A DNA stretch of 64,000 nt. Source: Aquiflexum lacus. GTDB taxonomy: Bacteria > Bacteroidota > Bacteroidia > Cytophagales > Cyclobacteriaceae. The stretch covers positions 1 through 64,000 of the forward strand of contig NZ_JABFHF010000021.1 in the NCBI RefSeq assembly GCF_015476655.1, given 5' to 3'. The stretch's first letter is position 1. Each line of letters begins with the position of its first letter. The position numbers and the translations under genes are program-made. Positions 16,945-24,945 of the stretch are shown here, piece after piece. Below the pieces are notes generated by a model. The model saw only the letters and a list, made by a program, of their open reading frames with translations. It was not told where the DNA came from and searched no databases.

Positions 16945-19470
16945 TTACTGTCCGACAAAGAAAACTGCATTGGAAATCAAGAGCTTGCCGCTTTCCCAGA
17001 AGGAACGGAACATGGGGTTATCTGCCATGTAGACGATTTGTCCGCGTCCTTGATTCTCTACACCATAGACCATGGATTGGGCCATTTTAGGTTTGATTTT
17101 GTTACCAATGTACCCGAACCTATAAGCTTCGTTGTCAGGGATAATTCCCACATTGACTCCTTTGTTAAGATAAGAATACCTGGAGCCGTTGTTTTTCAGC
17201 GTATAGAACTTTCCGCCCAAACCAAATCCAAGCGGATGGGATTCATCGATTTTCAATTCATAAATAGCCCCTGCTGCTGTGGTGGAAATGCCCATCCTTT
17301 CTCTTTCCTGATAGGGCTCCAATCTTTCTACGTTTATGATTTCTTTTTGCTCTTTTTCAGCCGCCTTTTTCTCCTCCTCGGTATCATACCTGCTTAGGTC
17401 GAAACCGTCTTTGTCTGCAAAAGCATTCAGTGCATTTTCAAATGCGATGAGTTTTCCACCTGCCTTTACCCATTCCATCACTTTTTTAAGGTTGTTTTCA
17501 GATATGGAGCCACCACGGCTTGAAGGCATCATAATGACATCGTATTTGCTCAAATCAAATCTAACCAAGTTGTTGGCATCCAGAATACTGATCGGATAAT
17601 CAAGTTCCTGTTCAAAGAAATACCACAGTTCCCCGAAGTTCAATGAAGAAACCGCATCACCGCCTAAAAGTGCCACTTTAGGTGCAACAATTGCTTTGAC
17701 ATCAGAGGAACCGAAATCTTTCCCTTTGTCCACCAAAGCGGAATTGGTTGGATTTAAACGGATTTCAAATTTGTTTGCAGCAGCTATGACTTTACTGTCA
17801 TAATCCGGTACATATTGATTTCCATTTCTATGGATAATCAAGGTGCCGGATGGATAACTTTTCCCTTCCAATTCAAAAGCATATTCCGCAAATCTTACAC
17901 GAATACCTTCATTCAAAAGGGCAGCCAAAAACTTTGAATGTTTGGTGGCATTCCAAGGAGCAAGGTATGCTAATGGCTTTCCAGAGACTGTATTGGCATT
18001 GAAGGCTGTTTTTTCATATTTCTTGGCAGCATCCAATCGGGTCTCAAGTGCATAAGCCTGTAAACCATAAGAATAAGGCAACGCCCAACTCGTAATGTCA
18101 TAGGTAATGCTGTCCTGAAGCGTTGCCTCTGGCTCAAACAAGATCTGGGTCAATACAGATTTAGGTTGGTAAGCATTCACTATGATGTCCTTGTCAGTAG
18201 TGGAGAAGGTAGCGGTTTTTCCACTGGAATAATCGAGCCCTTTGAGTCCTGAACGGTTACCCGCAAAACCATACTGGATTTTGTTTTTGTCCAAAAGTTC
18301 CAAAAGCGCATTCACCCTTTCCGGATTTTGGTCTCCTTTGATGACAAAGCTTTTGTATTTAGCGCTTGGGCTGCTGCTGTTTGATTTGAAGTAATTGGTA
18401 AATTCGTCGGCCAATCTACTAGCGTTTTGAGCGGTGATTTCCACTGCGGAAATACCTGCAACATGCTGATGTTCTATTCTTTCTTTTAAAGTGACGGTAT
18501 CACCAAGGGAATTTAACATGCCCAAACCTGCACGGCCCGAACCGCCTTTTTCGATCGTCATCCCAATGGCACCATTATAAGTTGGCCAGGTATCTCCATA
18601 AGCGGGATAAAGCAGGTCAAATCTTTCTTTGGTAAAATAAAACCATCCTTGTTCGTCAAACTTAGCCGCTGTATTTTTGCCGTAAAGTGTTTGAAATTCA
18701 AGTTGGAATGGAGAAAGTTGCTCATGCAATGGCTTTGCAGCAGGAGCAAAATAAAACGGTGAGTCAATTCCTTGCTCATGGTAGTCCACAAACAGGTGTG
18801 GCATCCATTGATGATATAGTTCGATACGCTGTACAGTTTCTTTTTGGGTCTGCCAAGCCCAATCACGGTTCAGGTCCATCATATAATGATTTGGTCTTCC
18901 ACCCGGCCAAGGCTCAAAGTGCTCCATAGACTGTGGGTCAGGCTGCAATCTTGCGTTTTGCTTTTGGTTGTACCAAACCGTATATCTGTCTTTTCCATCA
19001 GGATTGGCGCAAGGGTCAATGATCAATACCTGGTTTTGAAGCCATTCTTTGGATTGGTTATTGGAGGGATCGGCAATTTGCCAGAAAGTAGTCATTGCCG
19101 CTTCAGTCGCCACAGCCTCATTCCCATGCACATTGTACTGCATCCAATTCAGGGCAACTTTGGTGGATGGGGTTCCTTCTACCATTCCAGTTCTCATGAG
19201 GTTGTCCATTCGGATATTTTCCAGATTTCCCATGTTTTCGGGAGTGGATACGATGGCTATAAAAAGCGGTCTGTTTTCATAAGTTTCACCATAATAAACT
19301 AATTTGACATTGGGCAAGGTAGACGCCAAATGCTCAAAATAATCCACTACCCGGTGATGTGGGGTAAATCGGTCTCCCATATTATAACCCAGAAATTCTT
19401 CCGGGCTTTTTTGGGCAAAGGTTGTCACTGCCATAAAAAGGGCAAAAACCAAGCTGTATATTTTTTTCAT
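16945..19470 (-). CDS. M14 family zinc carboxypeptidase, secreted
   Basis: About 841 residues. A signal peptide (MKKIYSLVFALFMAVTTFAQ) is followed by an M14 metallocarboxypeptidase domain with the zinc motif NVHGNE, substrate-region motifs DPCANPDGKDR and DLNRDWAWQ, the third zinc ligand in VDYHEQG, and the catalytic Glu in MTIEKGGSG. The C-terminal 450 residues include a segment resembling a class I glutamine amidotransferase-like fold (VIMMPSSRGGS...). It probably trims peptides outside the cytoplasm. The ATG at 19470 gives the signal peptide; the longest frame starts 17 codons earlier. Confidence 0.87.
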   Translation of the reverse strand: MKKIYSLVFALFMAVTTFAQKSPEEFLGYNMGDRFTPHHRVVDYFEHLASTLPNVKLVYYGETYENRPLFIAIVSTPENMGNLENIRMDNLMRTGMVEGTPSTKVALNWMQYNVHGNEAVATEAAMTTFWQIADPSNNQSKEWLQNQVLIIDPCANPDGKDRYTVWYNQKQNARLQPDPQSMEHFEPWPGGRPNHYMMDLNRDWAWQTQKETVQRIELYHQWMPHLFVDYHEQGIDSPFYFAPAAKPLHEQLSPFQLEFQTLYGKNTAAKFDEQGWFYFTKERFDLLYPAYGDTWPTYNGAIGMTIEKGGSGRAGLGMLNSLGDTVTLKERIEHQHVAGISAVEITAQNASRLADEFTNYFKSNSSSPSAKYKSFVIKGDQNPERVNALLELLDKNKIQYGFAGNRSGLKGLDYSSGKTATFSTTDKDIIVNAYQPKSVLTQILFEPEATLQDSITYDITSWALPYSYGLQAYALETRLDAAKKYEKTAFNANTVSGKPLAYLAPWNATKHSKFLAALLNEGIRVRFAEYAFELEGKSYPSGTLIIHRNGNQYVPDYDSKVIAAANKFEIRLNPTNSALVDKGKDFGSSDVKAIVAPKVALLGGDAVSSLNFGELWYFFEQELDYPISILDANNLVRFDLSKYDVIMMPSSRGGSISENNLKKVMEWVKAGGKLIAFENALNAFADKDGFDLSRYDTEEEKKAAEKEQKEIINVERLEPYQERERMGISTTAAGAIYELKIDESHPLGFGLGGKFYTLKNNGSRYSYLNKGVNVGIIPDNEAYRFGYIGNKIKPKMAQSMVYGVENQGRGQIVYMADNPMFRSFWESGKLLISNAVFFVGQ

Positions 19471-19780
19471 AGAATTAGATATTTGAGTCCGGAAGTTAAG
19501 AGTATTTGCCAAACCCTCCAAGGTATTTGAAGTGGGGATGGATGGATTGGGGGATGGGTGGTGGTTTAGGTAGATTTGGCTTGGGGGTTATGGAAGTGAT
19601 TTGATTTAATAATAAAGAACTTGAATTGCTCAAACTCTGCACTGCACTTATACTTGATCATTTTGGCTCAATTTACCAAAGAATGCAAATCAATTCCATG
19701 AATTTTTGAGCCAAATTAATTATATTATTGAGCCATAAATTAGATATGATTTCCTAATCCAAAGAGAAACATAAATATCA
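19471..19780. promoter_or_regulatory. 310-base gap with TTGGCTCAA inverted repeat
   Basis: The left part is G-rich (GGATGGATGGATTGGGGGAT). From about 19663 there is an inverted pair TTGGCTCAA ... TTGAGCCAA, with another GAGCCA close to the BRO-N start. Spacing just upstream of the BRO-N remnant suggests an old operator, but this is inference only. Confidence 0.3.
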
Positions 19781-20109
19781 ATGAAGAAAGACACAGAAAT
19801 AAAAGTTTTTGAAGATAAAAAAGTCCGGACCCTCTGGGATGCTGAAAATGAAAAATGGTATATGTCCGTTGTTGATGTGGTGGCTGTTCTAACAGAAAGG
19901 GTTGATCCTAATGCCTATTGGAGAAAGCTAAAGCAACGCATTAAAGAAGAAGGAAATCAAATCGTGACGAATTGTCACGGTTTGAAAAGCCAACTACTAA
20001 CGGAAAAATGAGAATGACAGATGTTGCCGATAATGAACAACTTTTTCGCTTGATACAATCCATCCCATCTCCTAAATTAGAACCCTTTAAATATGAAAGA
20101 CAATCCTGA
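19781..20109 (+). pseudogene. BRO-N antirepressor-like gene, frameshifted and truncated
   Basis: The first 76 codons encode the start of a BRO-N domain protein (phage-antirepressor-like family): KVRTLWDAENEKWYMSVVDV ... YWRKLKQRI. The frame stops at 20009. The expected continuation, MRMTDVADNEQLFRLIQSI, resumes in another frame from 20008. The shift falls at a run of five A; one more A would join the two parts exactly. The second part then stops after SPKLEPFK, at the point where intact homologues (about 280 residues) continue. So the gene has both a frameshift and a lost C-terminus, and the next gene begins inside its remnant. Confidence 0.75.
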
Positions 20110-20812
20110 GGACATCCAGAATTTCTTAGAAGGAATTCCTGACAAGTTTGACATTCTGGAAGAGGGAGTCGACCTTCAAACACAAAATGAATACCTAGAC
20201 TACTCCCATTCATTTGACCTTGGTGAACTGACCGAGGCTGAGACCATCAATCTGGGTAACATTCTCTGTGACACCCGGACAGAAATAGATGGAAAGAAAA
20301 AAGTATTGACGCTGTTAGCCCATCTGGGGACAATTACTGCCTACCGACAAATTGAGAGATATTACCAGCATCCCGACCGAGAGCTGAGAAAGTGGGCTGT
20401 TATGGCAATACAAGAATGCAGAATGCTACTTGAAAGCATGTTGACGGATGAAAACACAGGCTTTATCATCAGTGGACTCGGTGGACTAAAAGACAAACTG
20501 AGATTCTATTTCCTCATGCTGCCAGCTTCGGACAAACCTTTTACCACCGCACAAAAGAAAATAATAAAAGAAGAGGTAACCAATGTGGCAAGAGACTTAA
20601 ACTGCATTGTGGAAGCCGTAGACCCGGAAGACACTTTTGTAGGGCTGACCGTGTTGGTGCCAATGGACGTTGCCGTGGGAACATTCATGGAAACAGGAAT
20701 AAGAAAGTGCAATGATATGGGTGAGTTTGTGTTTGAACATTACTATGCTACAAACATGGACATTCCAGACTTGAAAGAAATTGAGGATATCATTAAAATC
20801 GTGCGGGAATGA
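20093..20812 (+). CDS. Protein of unknown function (239 residues)
   Basis: A soluble acidic protein starting MKDNPEDIQNFLEG. Residues about 85-120 (LAHLGTITAYRQIERYYQHPDRELRKWA) look like a HEAT-type helical repeat unit, and the C-terminal half is mixed alpha-beta. No family is recognised with confidence. Its ATG lies within the tail of the broken BRO-N remnant, meaning its upstream sequence was joined by a deletion or insertion. It ends 3 bases from the stop of the convergent GNAT toxin gene. Confidence 0.6.
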   Translation: MKDNPEDIQNFLEGIPDKFDILEEGVDLQTQNEYLDYSHSFDLGELTEAETINLGNILCDTRTEIDGKKKVLTLLAHLGTITAYRQIERYYQHPDRELRKWAVMAIQECRMLLESMLTDENTGFIISGLGGLKDKLRFYFLMLPASDKPFTTAQKKIIKEEVTNVARDLNCIVEAVDPEDTFVGLTVLVPMDVAVGTFMETGIRKCNDMGEFVFEHYYATNMDIPDLKEIEDIIKIVRE

Positions 20813-20815
20813 AAA

Positions 20816-21325
20816 TTACCCAGCAAAGACCTTTTCAATTTTTGACATGGATAAAAACATTTTACCGGAATCTGGAAGCAAAGTGAATCCATACTTCTCA
20901 TAAAAGTTTTTGGCTTCTTCATCCAAAGGGTCTACCACAACAGCCATTGAACCAAGAGCGCTTTTTGATATTTCCAGCGCTCTTCTGAGTGCGTCTAATA
21001 ATAAATATTCTCCATATCCCTTTCCTTTTAATTCTCTATCTAAGGCCAATCTGCCAAGTAAAGTAACCGGAATCCTAGAATAAGATTTTGGAAGTTTTTT
21101 AGCATATTCCACTGGTATTTCTTCCTGCTGAATACTATAATTGGATAAGGTATTGTAGGCTTTTACCTCGTTAGCATCATTAACGATCACAAAACATACT
21201 GTTAGGTTTCTTTTGGAATCCTGGCCTACTTGGGTTTTAATGTAATTATCCAACAGTGGTTTGCCACAATTAAATGCTGCTTTCTGGTGCTTTTTTTCCA
21301 AAAGTACAATTTTCGAATACTTCAT
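20816..21325 (-). CDS. GNAT acetyltransferase toxin, TacT-like
   Basis: A 169-residue GNAT-fold protein of the type II toxin group that acetylates the amino group of aminoacyl-tRNA and blocks translation. Visible features are the acetyl-CoA pyrophosphate loop around LKGKGYGEYLLLDALRRAL (about 110-128), LGRLALDRE before it, and the late catalytic-type Tyr in NFYEKYGF. The start overlaps the stop of the upstream DUF1778 antitoxin gene by 4 bases, the classic coupled toxin arrangement. It is called from context and family pattern; activity is untested. Confidence 0.82.
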   Translation of the reverse strand: MKYSKIVLLEKKHQKAAFNCGKPLLDNYIKTQVGQDSKRNLTVCFVIVNDANEVKAYNTLSNYSIQQEEIPVEYAKKLPKSYSRIPVTLLGRLALDRELKGKGYGEYLLLDALRRALEISKSALGSMAVVVDPLDEEAKNFYEKYGFTLLPDSGKMFLSMSKIEKVFAG

Positions 21326-21600
21326 TGATTCGATATTTCTTTATAGCGTGATGCAGCTTCTTTTAACTTTTGATTGGGTTCCATATTTGTGAGGATAGCT
21401 TCAAAAAAAATCTCCTTATCCCTATCTGAAACCAATATCCTTTCATTTTCCTTTATGATTTCCTGTGCTTCTTTCTTTAAAGTGGCAGATACAAATCCAG
21501 CCAATGATGAATATCCTTTTATTTCGGAGGCTTTTTCAAATAGTAATTTATCCTCATTTGATAACCTCATCTCAAAACGGGATTTTTTTACATTTTCCAT
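21322..21600 (-). CDS. DUF1778 antitoxin, TacA-like
   Basis: A 92-residue protein beginning MENVKKSRFEMRLSNEDKLLFEKA, a ribbon-helix-helix N-terminal DNA-binding segment, followed by a flexible charged tail that would wrap the toxin. This is the DUF1778/TacA antitoxin family. The ATG at 21600 fits the family length; the longer in-frame extension is ignored. A palindrome 45-63 bases upstream is a likely operator for autoregulation. Confidence 0.82.
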   Translation of the reverse strand: MENVKKSRFEMRLSNEDKLLFEKASEIKGYSSLAGFVSATLKKEAQEIIKENERILVSDRDKEIFFEAILTNMEPNQKLKEAASRYKEISNQ

Positions 21601-21644
21601 TTTATTGTTTTTTTTGGAGAAACTTACTGACCCTATATGTAAAT

Positions 21645-21663
21645 GTCCGTAATTATTACGTAC
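21645..21663. promoter_or_regulatory. Candidate TacA operator palindrome
   Basis: The 19-base sequence GTCCGTAATTATTACGTAC has nine-base arms matching at eight positions around a central T. It lies just upstream of the antitoxin start. Ribbon-helix-helix antitoxins repress their own promoters at such palindromes, so this is a reasonable but untested operator. Confidence 0.5.
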
Positions 21664-21839
21664 AAAAAAAAATTCAACCAACTTTTAAAATTATGATGAC
21701 GGTATTAATCTCACCATCTCATTTTTTCCTCAGAAATCAAAAGTTTACACGATAGGGGCCCAAAGGTCCATAATATCTCGGGGTGAATTTGTCACCAGTT
21801 TTTTTAAGAAGATAATCTTTGAGTTAAAAAATTTAAGAT

Positions 21840-22110
21840 GAATCGTGGGAGTCAAATCTGAAATCTAAAATTTCACATCTAAAATCAAAAAACGTGGGAC
21901 CTAAGGGATTCGAACCCATGACCTCTGCTCTGTCAAAGCAGCGCTCTAAACCAACTGAGCTAAGATCCCGATAATAAATTTGCAGCACTCTTAAACCATT
22001 TGAGGATGCTAAATTCAGGAATGATTTTGGGATTTCAAAGGGTGGAGGAGCCAATCTTCCAATTTTAAAATTTTCCAATCCGCCACGGCGGACAAGTTCT
22101 TCCAATCAAT
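21840..22110. repeat. Word repeats flanking tRNA-Val
   Basis: To one side of the tRNA are AAATCTGAAATCTAAAAT words (near 21855-21888). To the other side are repeated TTCCAAT words and a TCCGCC/GGCGGA hairpin near 22080-22093. This is the same style of short quasi-periodic intergenic repeat seen elsewhere in the window. Confidence 0.4.
21895..21969 (-). tRNA. tRNA-Val (anticodon GAC)
   Basis: On the minus strand the sequence folds as a complete cloverleaf. The acceptor stem GGGATCT pairs with AGGTCCC (one G-U), the D arm reads AGCTCAGTTGG...GAGC, and the anticodon stem CTGCT/AGCAG frames the loop TTGACAG with GAC at positions 34-36. The T arm has GGTTCGAATCC. The discriminator base is A and CCA is not encoded. 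GAC reads GUC/GUU valine codons. Confidence 0.9.
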
Positions 22111-22129
22111 CGCCCAACTTCCTTCCCAA

Positions 22130-22753
22130 TCATCCCTTCTCCCAAACAAAAACCCCCATCGCCCTCAGCCCATGAACAAGAACAGACTTGGGTGGTTCGA
22201 GATAGGTTAGGTTATATTTTGCAACAATCTTTCTTTCCAATTCGGATGTCAAAAGAAACCTTTCTGTCCCATCCGGAAGCAGGTAAACCCCTTCACCTAA
22301 GTCAGGCGACTTTTCCAAAATCCCTCCCTGTGCAGTTGTCATTCTTAGAAAGAAGATTCCTCCAGTTTTCAATACCCGCATCATCTCATCCATCATTTTA
22401 TAGAAATGCCCCTCACTTTTGGCAAAATGCAGCACTGCCGAACTGATAAGGGCATCAAAGGCACCTTGATGAAAGGGCATATCTTCAATGATGGAAGTTT
22501 GAAACCGATAAATATCATAATCCTTTTTAATGGTCTGTGCATAGATTCTTGCCATCTGTATGGCTATTGGATTGCTGTCCACACCGAATATTTGATAGCC
22601 CTCATTCAAAAAATAAATTATATTCCGGCCTTCCCCACAACCGGCATCCAGAATTTTCATTGATTTGTTGAACCTCCCTTTCAGGACCTGATCCAAAAGG
22701 TAGATGTCCACATTCCCTAGAAGTTGATTCAGTTCTTTAATGTTCATTTTCAA
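22130..22753 (-). CDS. Class I SAM-dependent methyltransferase
   Basis: A 207-residue Rossmann methyltransferase. The SAM-binding motif KILDAGCGEGRNI is near residues 33-45, the acidic second strand is IFGVDSNPIA, and the later strands include FDALISSAVLHF and LKTGGIFFLRM. The substrate is unknown; some small-molecule methyltransferases of this type act on metals or tellurite, but nothing here decides this. Its start overlaps the end of the upstream patatin gene by 17 bases, so the two are likely co-translated. Confidence 0.82.
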   Translation of the reverse strand: MKMNIKELNQLLGNVDIYLLDQVLKGRFNKSMKILDAGCGEGRNIIYFLNEGYQIFGVDSNPIAIQMARIYAQTIKKDYDIYRFQTSIIEDMPFHQGAFDALISSAVLHFAKSEGHFYKMMDEMMRVLKTGGIFFLRMTTAQGGILEKSPDLGEGVYLLPDGTERFLLTSELERKIVAKYNLTYLEPPKSVLVHGLRAMGVFVWEKG

Positions 22754-23645
22754 ATCGCTCTAGGGCCTTTAGGGTTTTTTGTTTCCCAATTTCAATCATT
22801 TCCGATGCCCTATGGAATTCAAGGGTCTTGGCTTGGATTCTTGAAATTTCTACAATAATATCCACTTGGTGTTTTTCCAATACCAATTCGGAAAATTTAT
22901 CTTGTAAAATATCAAAGGAATAGTTCATCAAGTCTATAAAACCCATCCCTTTGGGTTTTTCATCTTTTTCAAATGTGGAAAAATAAGCTGAAAATTTCTT
23001 TTGGTAATCTATCATCCAATTTGGCATTTTGCTAAATGTGGAGGGCAAGACTATTTTATCTTTCTCCTCCATTAAATCTACAAATGCCTCTTTTGGACCA
23101 TTAAGGTCTACAGCTAACACTATTTCCCCGCGTTTTTCCTTTGGCAAAAGGCTCAGGGGAATGGGGTTCAAAATGCCTCCATCTATATATTCCTTTCCAT
23201 GGATTTTTGCAGGAGTGAGTACTGTAGGAATTGAAACTGAGGCCCGAATTGCGGCATATAAGCTTCCTTTTCTGAACACATGTTCTTTTCCGGAAGGAAT
23301 TTCCACCGCTGTACAGACAAAAGGAATGCTCAAATCTTCAATATGGCAATCTGCAATCAGTTTTTTGAGTTCTCCAAAAACTTTCTCCCCTTTGATAAAA
23401 CCCCGGCTTGAAATGGTGAAATCCATCAGAGAAAAAACATCAATTCGGTCCAGATTGCATATCCAATCCTTAAACTTAGGAAGGTTACCGGCAGCATACA
23501 TTCCGCCTATCAAGGCCCCTGCTGAGCAACCTGCAATGGAGATAATTTCATAGCCTGATTCTTCCAATGCCTCGATCACACCTATATGCGCCATTCCCCG
23601 GGCACCACCACTCGATAATACCAGTGAAACTGTTTTTTTGGTCAT
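22737..23645 (-). CDS. Patatin-like phospholipase, RssA-type
   Basis: A 302-residue cytoplasmic patatin-fold hydrolase with a Ser-Asp dyad. The oxyanion loop SSGGARGMAHIGV is near residue 11, the nucleophile elbow GCSAGALIGG is near residues 38-47, and the catalytic Asp is in YIDGGILNP near 173. These enzymes cleave acyl esters of phospholipids or lysophospholipids. The C-terminal part is a helical extension of unknown purpose. A methyltransferase gene overlaps its end. Confidence 0.87.
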   Translation of the reverse strand: MTKKTVSLVLSSGGARGMAHIGVIEALEESGYEIISIAGCSAGALIGGMYAAGNLPKFKDWICNLDRIDVFSLMDFTISSRGFIKGEKVFGELKKLIADCHIEDLSIPFVCTAVEIPSGKEHVFRKGSLYAAIRASVSIPTVLTPAKIHGKEYIDGGILNPIPLSLLPKEKRGEIVLAVDLNGPKEAFVDLMEEKDKIVLPSTFSKMPNWMIDYQKKFSAYFSTFEKDEKPKGMGFIDLMNYSFDILQDKFSELVLEKHQVDIIVEISRIQAKTLEFHRASEMIEIGKQKTLKALERFENEH

Positions 23646-23663
23646 GGTTTGAAATTAATAGTT

Positions 23664-23694
23664 AGAAGTCCGAAGTATGAAGTCCGAAGTAGCG
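23664..23694. repeat. AAGTCCGAAGT word repeat
   Basis: Two copies of GAAGTCCGAAGT(A) stand in tandem upstream of the patatin gene. The same word recurs at 61832 and, inverted and doubled, near 62165-62183. Confidence 0.45.
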
Positions 23695-23820
23695 TGAAAT
23701 CTGGTGTTTGAGAAATAGTCAGTTGGTTTTAGCATTTAATAGTATCATGACGGATAATTATGAAAATAATTATTAAAACCCGATCTTTCCAATTCAACCG
23801 CAATACGAAATTAATCAATT

Positions 23821-24243
23821 ATGAGTCAATTCAAGCCTTTTCATCTTGCATTTCCCATCAGGGACATTGAGGAAACCCGAAAGTTCTACGGAGACCTGTT
23901 AGGTTGTGATATCGGTAGAAGTACTGAAAAATGGATAGATTTCAATTTTTTTGGGCATCAGTTGTCCGCACATGTCAAACCTGAAGAATTGAATTTGGCC
24001 AAGGCAAATGAAGTAGACGGCAAAAATGTTCCTGTGAGGCATTTTGGAGCGATCTTACCTTGGGAAGAATGGCATGCCTTGGCAGATAAGCTGAAAGACC
24101 ATGGAATGGAATTTGTCATCGAACCTTACATCAGGTTCAAAGGTGAAGTAGGGGAGCAGGCAACCATGTTTTTTCTCGATCCTTCGGGCAATGCACTCGA
24201 ATTCAAATCCTTTCAGGATCAGGGGCAGATTTTTGCGAAGTGA
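23821..24243 (+). CDS. VOC family protein (glyoxalase/dioxygenase fold)
   Basis: A 140-residue single VOC module pair. It starts with the typical [23 protein letters not shown] strand-helix, contains [12 protein letters not shown] with a likely metal-binding His, and ends [15 protein letters not shown], giving the usual metal-binding Glu. Metal-dependent lyase or dioxygenase chemistry is likely but the substrate is unknown. It is a stand-alone gene followed by 700 bases of repeats. Confidence 0.85.
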   Translation: MSQFKPFHLAFPIRDIEETRKFYGDLLGCDIGRSTEKWIDFNFFGHQLSAHVKPEELNLAKANEVDGKNVPVRHFGAILPWEEWHALADKLKDHGMEFVIEPYIRFKGEVGEQATMFFLDPSGNALEFKSFQDQGQIFAK

Positions 24244-24300
24244 GGGCTTGTTTAGTCACAGCAACAGTCAAAAATGGATAAAGTTAAAATGTGCTTTTGA

Positions 24301-24800
24301 ATGCTTTTGATGGACAATAGGGCTCAAGGCTTCTCTTTGTCATATCGAACGTAGATAGATATCTGTTCTGGCATGGAGGGTTTTTAGACCTCTCTTCCCG
24401 TCGAGGTGACAAGGATAAGTTTTGTTAGTAATTGATTGCTTTGATGGATAATAGTGTCCCTAGGCTTTTCCTTGTCATATCGAACGTAGAGAGATATCTG
24501 TTCTGGCATGGAGGGTTTTTAGACCTCTCTTCCCGGCGAGGTGACAAGGGTAAGTTTTGTTTGTAATTGATTGCTTTTGATGGATAATAGTGTCCCTAGG
24601 CTTTTCTTTGTCATATCGAACGTAGAGAGATATCTGTGGAGGGTAACCTCTCCTGCCTTGAGGTGACAAAGTAAAGTTAAAATTTGCTCTTATATTTTTT
24701 TGAGGGCTATCGGGGGAGAAATCTATTCTGCCTTGGAGGTTTATCAGACCTCTCCTGCCGTCGAGGTGACAAGGACAAGTTCTGTTTGTAATTGATTGCG
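24301..24800. repeat. Tandem R1-family array, four units
   Basis: Three units of about 135 bases (the GATGGAYAATAG word begins at 24309, 24443 and 24579) plus a divergent fourth (about 24700-24800). Each has CTTTGTCATATCGAACGTAG, GATATCTGT, then a GACCTCTC...CGAGGTGACAAGG block and TTGTAATTGATTG. The last block is the complement of the R1 box at 14.4 kb and matches 63.2 kb. Unit 3 lacks about 20 internal bases. There are no CRISPR-type spacers and no open frame. The remaining bases up to 24945 hold only short AGGAGAG-type inverted words. Confidence 0.75.
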
Positions 24801-24945
24801 TTTATTGGATCGATAGTTTTAAAAGCTCCTACTTGAAGAGCTTCTCTCCTAAGAATTAGGAGAGTCTTCAATTCCCGTTAGCTAACGGCATAGGCAATAC
24901 CTAGGACTCAGGATGACGCATAGCCAAATAGTCAACTCCATTTTT

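Noticed and set aside
21895-21969. tRNA-Asp reading (anticodon GTC)
   Set aside because: The GTC appears only when the plus strand is read; the cloverleaf forms on the minus strand, where the anticodon is GAC.
21833-22105. Minus-strand 90-codon frame
   Set aside because: It runs straight through tRNA-Val and word repeats, so it is not a gene.
24301-24800. CRISPR array
   Set aside because: Repeats are about 135 bases with no unique spacers of 30-40 bases, and no cas genes are in the window.
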